A DNA stretch of 42,837 nt from a virus, in IMG/VR virus record IMGVR_UViG_3300046507_000065, positions 1 to 42,837 of that record. The stretch is one strand, 5' to 3'. This document shows positions 38,636 through 42,837 of the stretch, piece by piece. A program made the position numbers and the translations under genes. The first letter of the stretch is position 1, and every line of letters begins with the position of its first letter. The notes under the pieces are model-generated. The model saw nothing but the letters and a program-made list of their open reading frames with translations. It had not been told where the DNA came from and searched no databases.

Positions 38636-39054
38636 TGGATGCCTTTCGGAGCTTCGTGCAGCCACGCTGCGGGGATGGTTTTGTCGGAGTAGAGAAAGCC
38701 GTGGGTCTCGCACCACATGCCGTAGGTCGTCTTGGACTGCTTGGAGATACGGGTCCGCGAGTTCGAGAACACGAAGCGGATGTCGAGGGTTGGGTGCTGG
38801 TCTTTGACGAGGATGTGCTTCTGCCTATCCTCGGTCACGAAGCGGCCCTTGGTCTCAACGATGATCCCGTTGGAGAGGAGCTTGAAGTCGGGCGTGTACT
38901 TGGCCTTACGTGCAGGCTTGACGTACTCGATCTTCATCTTCTCGTACTCGAATGGAATGCCCTGCGCCTTGAGGGCATCCGCCGTTTCGTCTTCCAGCCC
39001 AGACCGGAAGCCCTTGAGCTTCGCGGCCTGCGCCTTGGTTGGCTTGCGTGCCAA
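38632..39054 (-). CDS. Endonuclease I, Holliday junction resolvase (T7 gp3-like)
   Basis: This is a 140-residue protein; T7 gp3 has 149. Catalytic residues correspond: Glu21 in FRSGLEDETAD, Asp56 in KYTPDFKL, Glu67 and Lys69 in IIVETKGRF. It cuts branched DNA and helps degrade the host chromosome. The start is an unusual TTG at 39054 with a weak ribosome site, just after the SSB stop, which probably keeps a toxic nuclease low. Confidence 0.94.
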   Translation of the reverse strand: MARKPTKAQAAKLKGFRSGLEDETADALKAQGIPFEYEKMKIEYVKPARKAKYTPDFKLLSNGIIVETKGRFVTEDRQKHILVKDQHPTLDIRFVFSNSRTRISKQSKTTYGMWCETHGFLYSDKTIPAAWLHEAPKGIQ

Positions 39055-39056
39055 GA

Positions 39057-39773
39057 TCAGAAGTCGTCCGAGCCAGCCGGGGTCTTGTCCTCGGTCTTGT
39101 CGTTGGTGCCTTCGTCGTCCGAGCTTTCGTCGTGGAAGTCGTTCGCGGCCTCGTAGCCGTCCTCTTCGTCGAAGCCCATGTCCTTGGCCGAGCGGCCACC
39201 AGCGGAGACCAGTTCGATCACCTGAACACCTTCGAGGAAGCGCGAGATGCCGTACTCGCCATCGGCAGGCTTGAAGTACGGGACGATGTCAGCGGAGATG
39301 CGGACGGTGGAGCCGCCCCAGATAGCCGTGCCCTTCTTGATCGGCTGGAGCTTGGCGTCGATCAACTGCGGATAACGCTTCCATTCCTTACCGGCCTTGG
39401 TGGTGCCCGAGTGACCCATCTTGAACTTGATGATGATCTCGCCGGTCTCGTTCTCTTCCTCGTCGTACTGGATGTTGACGAAGTCGGCCCGCTTGATGCC
39501 GCCGATCTTCTTTCGTGCAGCCACCGGGAGGGCGTCGAACTGGGCCTGTGCCTCAGCCTCGAAGGCATCGAGTGCCGCCGTCATCTTCTTGAGCATGGCT
39601 GCGACAGCCGGATCGCTGGCGACGAAGCGCTGCTGGCAGGAGAACGCGCCGCCCTTGATCGGGTACTGCGTGCTGCCGTAGTCCGGGTTGGCGAGGTCGA
39701 GCTTCGGGAAGACTGCCGGTGCAGCCGGGGTGGTGATGCGGATTGCGAAGGGGTTCTTAGGCTTCTTTGCCAT
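39057..39773 (-). CDS. Single-stranded DNA-binding protein (T7 gp2.5-like)
   Basis: This is a 238-residue protein with an OB-fold-like body (about 15-195) and a strongly acidic C-terminal tail ending GSDDF; T7 gp2.5 (232 aa) also has an acidic tail ending in Phe, which binds polymerase and helicase. Segments such as FVNIQYDEEENETGEIIIKF and KKGTAIWGGSTVRISADIVP fit the phage SSB family. AAAGGA precedes the ATG and a class B motif lies upstream. Confidence 0.88.
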   Translation of the reverse strand: MAKKPKNPFAIRITTPAAPAVFPKLDLANPDYGSTQYPIKGGAFSCQQRFVASDPAVAAMLKKMTAALDAFEAEAQAQFDALPVAARKKIGGIKRADFVNIQYDEEENETGEIIIKFKMGHSGTTKAGKEWKRYPQLIDAKLQPIKKGTAIWGGSTVRISADIVPYFKPADGEYGISRFLEGVQVIELVSAGGRSAKDMGFDEEDGYEAANDFHDESSDDEGTNDKTEDKTPAGSDDF

Positions 39774-39801
39774 GCGTAATGTGTTCCTTTGTGAACTAAG
39801 T

Positions 39802-39812
39802 GCGATAGTGCA
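39802..39812 (-). promoter_or_regulatory. Class B promoter-like motif before the SSB gene
   Basis: The minus strand reads CTTATTCGCTGCACTATCGC, 29 bases upstream of the SSB start. Its 26-base context matches a copy inside the RNA polymerase gene (42278-42303) at 22 positions. Equivalent in place to T7 phi-2.5. Confidence 0.55.
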
Positions 39813-39835
39813 GCGAATAAGACGCAGCTATGGCG

Positions 39836-39979
39836 TCAGGACTGGCGGTACTTGGCTTCGAGGCGCTCGACGTTGTGCCCCTCGTTGCGCAGTTGGATGT
39901 AGAGGTCTACCGGAAGCGACTGGTCGCGCTTCCAGAGGATGATGGCCCGAGCGACGGGCGGCGATACAGGCTCCCTCAT
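39836..39979 (-). CDS. Hypothetical protein (47 aa)
   Basis: This is a 47-residue charged protein (ARAIILWKRDQSLPVDLYIQ) whose ATG overlaps the preceding TGA. It resembles a short helical DNA-binding or regulatory peptide (helix, turn, helix), but is too short to place. Confidence 0.55.
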   Translation of the reverse strand: MREPVSPPVARAIILWKRDQSLPVDLYIQLRNEGHNVERLEAKYRQS

Positions 39980-40833
39980 TTAACGAAGACCACGTCGATG
40001 TACTCGGTGCCCCCGTGGACCTTGTCGACCTTCTGGTGGATGCCGTAGTGCTTCTTGACGTAGTCCTCGACCAAGCCGTTGATGACCGAGGTCGGGATAT
40101 ACAGACCCATTATAGGCGGGGTTGTCGGGGGTGCCGCCTTGGTGGTCGTCGTCTGGAGAGCCAGGGCCGCGAGAGAACTGTTCTTCGGGTCGCTCTTCGG
40201 GTTCCAGAGGGTCTTCTTTGGGAACTCAGGCGGGTGCTTAGAGAACTCCTCAGCCGCTGCCCACAGCTTGAAGCGACTGGAGTGGGCAGTGACGGTGACT
40301 TCGCCGCGACCTTCAACCCTGATGTAGTCGAAGCCGTGGGTGCTGTAGGCGTCAATCACCTTGTAGATGCCGCGAGCCGTCAGCTTGTCTTCGTAGAGGG
40401 CGTTGTTGAGGCAGGTGACGTAGTCGCCCTTGTTGAAGTTCGGCTTGACCTCCAGCGTGAAGCGCCATGCGTACGGAGCGGCCCACGACCCATCGTCGTC
40501 GGAGATTGCGACACAATCAGAGAAGTTCTGATCTTTCAGGACCTCGTAGGTCTTACCCTTGGTCAGGGCGTAGTCCATCGACGTGGTGTCGGTCAGAACG
40601 ATGCGGTCGCCTTTTTTGAACTTCGCGTCCTTGGCCAACGCGAAGCGGTAGAAGAAGCCGGAAGTTTTAGTCCCGCGATCATCCTTGATGCGGACGCAGT
40701 CACCTTCTGGGGTGATAGAAAGAACCTCGTAGGTCTTACCCACGGTAAGGTGGTGTATGCTCCCGTACTTCTCGTTGCCGGGGCGGTTAAGGAAAACAAC
40801 TTTGTCGCCAGCTTTGAAGGTCGTCTTCGTCAA
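39976..40833 (-). CDS. Protein with three tandem SH3/KOW-like repeats
   Basis: This is a 285-residue protein. Three repeats of about 60 residues each start FKAGDKVVF, FKKGDRIVL and FNKGDYVTC, continue LTVGKTYEV, LTKGKTYEV and LTARGIYKV, and end with a RF(A/T/K)L strand; they cover about 5-190. A Pro/Thr-rich linker follows and then a C-terminal segment with VEDYVKKHYGIHQKVDKVHG. Such barrels bind nucleic acid or protein. It is one of the first genes behind the promoters that follow the RNA polymerase. Function unknown. Confidence 0.75.
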   Translation of the reverse strand: MTKTTFKAGDKVVFLNRPGNEKYGSIHHLTVGKTYEVLSITPEGDCVRIKDDRGTKTSGFFYRFALAKDAKFKKGDRIVLTDTTSMDYALTKGKTYEVLKDQNFSDCVAISDDDGSWAAPYAWRFTLEVKPNFNKGDYVTCLNNALYEDKLTARGIYKVIDAYSTHGFDYIRVEGRGEVTVTAHSSRFKLWAAAEEFSKHPPEFPKKTLWNPKSDPKNSSLAALALQTTTTKAAPPTTPPIMGLYIPTSVINGLVEDYVKKHYGIHQKVDKVHGGTEYIDVVFVK

Positions 40834-41102
40834 ATCATCTCTCCTTGGATGTAGTCTTGGATTGCAGTGAACTCGGTGCGCTTGCCGTCCTGGCCTGCGA
40901 TGAGATTTTTCGTTGCGGCGAAGACTTCCTGAGGAGGAATGTCGAGGGCCTCGGCTAATTCGAGGAACACCGCCGCTGCGCCCATGACCTGAATTTCAGG
41001 GGTGTAGTCCTGAAGGCCGTTGAGCGTCATCATGACCGCCGCCGCTACTTCGCGAGGACGGGCAAGGTTGATCTTGTCTCGGTTGAGCCTAAGCCGGGGC
41101 AT
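40830..41102 (-). CDS. Hypothetical protein (90 aa)
   Basis: This is a 90-residue helical protein (INLARPREVAAAVMMTLNGL and a further ALDIPPQEVFAATKNLI). GGGAGG precedes the ATG and the stop overlaps the next start. It resembles small helical accessory proteins seen in many phages; no precise family. Confidence 0.65.
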   Translation of the reverse strand: MPRLRLNRDKINLARPREVAAAVMMTLNGLQDYTPEIQVMGAAAVFLELAEALDIPPQEVFAATKNLIAGQDGKRTEFTAIQDYIQGEMI

Positions 41103-41196
41103 GAGGGCCTCCCGAGAGATTGTCGTAGATTGTGACGGCCAGCAGGAGGACCAGCAGGATGTCGATGGACAGGATCGCGTAGTGTATCTCCGTCAT
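41089..41196 (-). CDS. Micro-membrane protein (35 aa)
   Basis: This is a 35-residue peptide with one hydrophobic helix (YAILSIDILLVLLLAVTIYD). The ATG overlaps the previous TGA (ATGA) and its end overlaps the next gene, whose ribosome site it contains. Function unknown. Confidence 0.55.
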   Translation of the reverse strand: MTEIHYAILSIDILLVLLLAVTIYDNLSGGPHAPA

Positions 41197-41393
41197 GCTG
41201 ACACCTTTCGGAGATCCCGGTTGCGCTGCATGGCGTCCCGGCTGAAGTAACGCTCAGACTTAAGGCCTTCGATCAAAGCCTTGCGAGCTTCGTATCGCTG
41301 GTCCTTACTGAGGTCGTTCATGGTGAGGCTTACGTCGCCTACCGTGAGACTGTTGTGAGCAGCCCCAAACCTTAGGGTAATCTTATGTTTCAT
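41193..41393 (-). CDS. Hypothetical protein (66 aa), first gene after the RNA polymerase promoters
   Basis: This is a 66-residue basic protein: a beta N-terminus (KHKITLRFGAAHNSLTVGDV) and a helical C-terminus rich in Arg. It is the first gene behind the tandem class B and class A motifs, so would be expressed early in the middle phase. It sits where T7 keeps gp1.1 and host-takeover genes. Confidence 0.65.
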   Translation of the reverse strand: MKHKITLRFGAAHNSLTVGDVSLTMNDLSKDQRYEARKALIEGLKSERYFSRDAMQRNRDLRKVSA

Positions 41394-41424
41394 TGTTAGG
41401 TTACCTTTCGTGAAATCGAAATGA

Positions 41425-41442
41425 GCTAGTGCAGTACCTATT
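41425..41442 (-). promoter_or_regulatory. Class A phage promoter after the RNA polymerase gene
   Basis: AATAGGTACTGCACTAGC on the minus strand, about 30 bases before the next gene and in tandem with a class B motif. The layout recalls T7 phi-1.1A and phi-1.1B directly behind gene 1. Confidence 0.75.
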
Positions 41443-41462
41443 CGGTCACCATCGCATTATCA

Positions 41463-41473
41463 GCGATAGTGCA
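41463..41473 (-). promoter_or_regulatory. Class B motif directly after the RNA polymerase gene
   Basis: The minus strand reads TGCACTATCGCTGATAATG, starting six bases after the polymerase stop codon. The GATAAT right after the motif resembles the GATAAC after the plus-strand copy at 2338. First of two tandem promoter-like sites. Confidence 0.5.
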
Positions 41474-41478
41474 CGGGT

Positions 41479-42837
41479 TCAGGCAAAGAAATAACGGGAG
41501 TTCAGCACCTCCTTTATATCGAGCGTCCCCATGGACGGCCTCGGTTCGAGTTCGATGTCGGTTAGGTCGAGCATGTCGAGGAAGCCGTTGAGGACATCGC
41601 CCTCGTACATCCCGACAAACTCAGAGCGGAGCGCGTTGGCCAGCGCAGTCGCGTCACATGCGTGGGTGCCATAGCTGTCGTGGATCATGGCGAAGTGCTT
41701 GATCCCATCCTTACTAAGACGGTGGACGGTCAGGAACAGAGCCGCCGCGTCGAGACTATGGACGAAGTTTGGGCTGACCGAGGTTGCCTGCTTCGAGGCG
41801 TTGAGGTCGTCAGTCTCTTCGTAGATGGCCGGTCGGATGACGGTACCATGGAGCTTGGTCTTGACCTGACGCTGCTTCATGTTCCGTATTTCCTGATGGG
41901 CGACGAAGCCTGACGGAGTTCGCCATGACAGCGATCTGTTCTCCTTCGAGAGCGTCCGAGCCACACCCTGTAGCCAGTCCATGGCCTGTCGGGCTGCGAC
42001 GACGACGTCCCCGATGCTGTCCCAGACGGTCATGCTGAGGTAGCCGGTAGCCTTCTTCAGTTCCTCCCCGAAGTTCTGCTCCTGCCCCTCCTTGATGCGC
42101 GTATCGACCGCCTCCTGCACGTACTTGAGACACGAGCGTGGTGTTCCACCGTAGGGTAGGACCATGACCGGCCTCTTGGTGATCTTCCGGTTGAGGCCAA
42201 ACTGCGTCCACCCGTATGCCCAGCGCTGCCGGTCGTGGGGTGTCGGCTGTCCTTCCTTCTGGAAAGGATCATCCTCTGCGGTAGTGCACGCAATAAGACG
42301 CAGTTTCTCCGTGGCAACGTCCGCAACACGCTGGTAGATGTCCTGCGGTTCTTCGCTGTCGATCAGGTTCACGGCACGGCCCCCGATTGGATCGCGGAGC
42401 ATGGCCGAGAAGTGCTGGAGCCCATTGCAGGAACCGTCGAGCGCCACGGCGAGGTGCGACACGAACCCCTCGGTGAACCTGTTGGCCCACTCGAAGCAGA
42501 ACGCGAGGAAGCACCACGGGTTGTCCGCGTTTGCCCACCAGCGGAACCCGAGAGGGTCTAGGGCGACCGCTTGGATCATGCGCCAGTGCTGTTCCACCCA
42601 ATCGCGCCTGGCCGTGAACGAGACCTTGTCCACCCCGAAGCAGTTCGCCCCGTGGATGGCCAGCCAGTACTCGCCGTCCTCGCCCAGAGGCTTGCCGTCC
42701 GCGAACCGGATTAGGCCCTTGACCACGTCGGTACCCTGCGGCTGGAGCAGGATCGGCACTGGGTAGGCGCGGCCCCGGAAGTCGAGGTTGTGGGGGAAGT
42801 AGAACCGATCCTCGTCCTTGAACCGATCAACCACGTC
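41479..42837 (-). CDS. Phage DNA-dependent RNA polymerase, C-terminal part (cut by window edge)
   Basis: This segment carries the palm, fingers and specificity regions. Catalytic Asp in ALDGSCNGLQHFSAMLRD (about residue 503 of the joined protein; T7 Asp537), Lys and Tyr in KITKRPVMVLPYGG (about 590 and 598; T7 Lys631, Tyr639), and the second Asp in MIHDSYGT (about 756; T7 Asp812). The C-terminus ends YFFA; T7 ends FAFA. The frame is continuous with 1-1260 across the contig joint. At 42711 it codes Ile where the other copy has Leu. Confidence 0.97.
   Translation of the reverse strand, partial: DVVDRFKDEDRFYFPHNLDFRGRAYPVPILLQPQGTDVVKGLIRFADGKPLGEDGEYWLAIHGANCFGVDKVSFTARRDWVEQHWRMIQAVALDPLGFRWWANADNPWCFLAFCFEWANRFTEGFVSHLAVALDGSCNGLQHFSAMLRDPIGGRAVNLIDSEEPQDIYQRVADVATEKLRLIACTTAEDDPFQKEGQPTPHDRQRWAYGWTQFGLNRKITKRPVMVLPYGGTPRSCLKYVQEAVDTRIKEGQEQNFGEELKKATGYLSMTVWDSIGDVVVAARQAMDWLQGVARTLSKENRSLSWRTPSGFVAHQEIRNMKQRQVKTKLHGTVIRPAIYEETDDLNASKQATSVSPNFVHSLDAAALFLTVHRLSKDGIKHFAMIHDSYGTHACDATALANALRSEFVGMYEGDVLNGFLDMLDLTDIELEPRPSMGTLDIKEVLNSRYFFA
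42278..42288 (-). promoter_or_regulatory. Class B-like motif inside the RNA polymerase gene
   Basis: The minus strand reads TGCACTACCGC, preceded by GTCTTATTGCG. Over 26 bases it agrees at 22 positions with the site before the SSB gene (39802-39827). It lies in coding sequence on the coding strand, so it could drive an internal transcript or be a recombination relic. Confidence 0.35.
42685..42837. repeat. Terminal redundancy of the contig (copy 2)
   Basis: Matches bases 1-153 except at 42711 (T here, G at 27). Confidence 0.93.

Overview
The window is an essentially complete genome of a T7-like podophage (Autographiviridae type), opened by the assembly inside the RNA polymerase gene. Positions 1-153 repeat positions 42685-42837 with one mismatch. 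Joining the ends restores a single in-frame phage RNA polymerase of 821 codons, so the unique circular map is about 42,684 bp. Every convincing gene is on the minus strand, so the genome reads from high to low coordinates. The gene order follows T7: RNA polymerase, ssDNA-binding protein, endonuclease I, primase-helicase, DNA polymerase, exonuclease, portal, scaffold, capsid, tail tubes A and B, internal virion proteins, fibre, holin, small and large terminase. The host cannot be named from the sequence. Spanins and a lipoprotein imply a Gram-negative host.

Layout in transcription order: (1) 10687-9215 is a repeat-rich non-coding block after the terminase. It holds a 15-bp inverted repeat, arrays of GGTAGGAC and ACCTAGGT, a 22-bp direct repeat and GAGTGCACCC repeats, and probably contains the genome-end/packaging region. 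(2) 9214-4468 is an early operon of about 20 small, mostly unrecognised genes overlapping by ATGA or TGATG. It includes a gp88-family protein, a zinc-ribbon peptide, several micro-membrane proteins and a C-terminal HTH protein. (3) 4467-1257 is a lysogeny-like module: MarR-type winged-helix regulator, tyrosine integrase, an intergenic region with two large inverted repeats, and a BRO-N antirepressor. (4) The RNA polymerase follows. (5) 41473-32385 holds DNA metabolism. (6) 32308-10688 holds morphogenesis, with a lysis cassette (M15 endolysin, lipoprotein, 2-TM candidate holin, Rz/Rz1) placed between scaffold and capsid, plus a T7 gp17.5-like holin next to the terminase.

Two related promoter-like motifs punctuate the map. 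Class A (AATAGGTACTGCACTAGC) occurs three times: just after the polymerase gene, before the structural genes, and after the terminase. Class B (TGCACTATCGC and close variants) occurs near early, polymerase-operon and replication starts. Both contain CACTA, the conserved core of T7/T3/SP6 promoters, and most lie where T7 places its own promoters. Two class B copies are on the opposite strand beside the integrase, pointing antisense through integrase and repressor. Together with the integrase/MarR/antirepressor module this suggests a temperate T7-like phage in which the polymerase programme may oppose lysogeny; that last step is inference.
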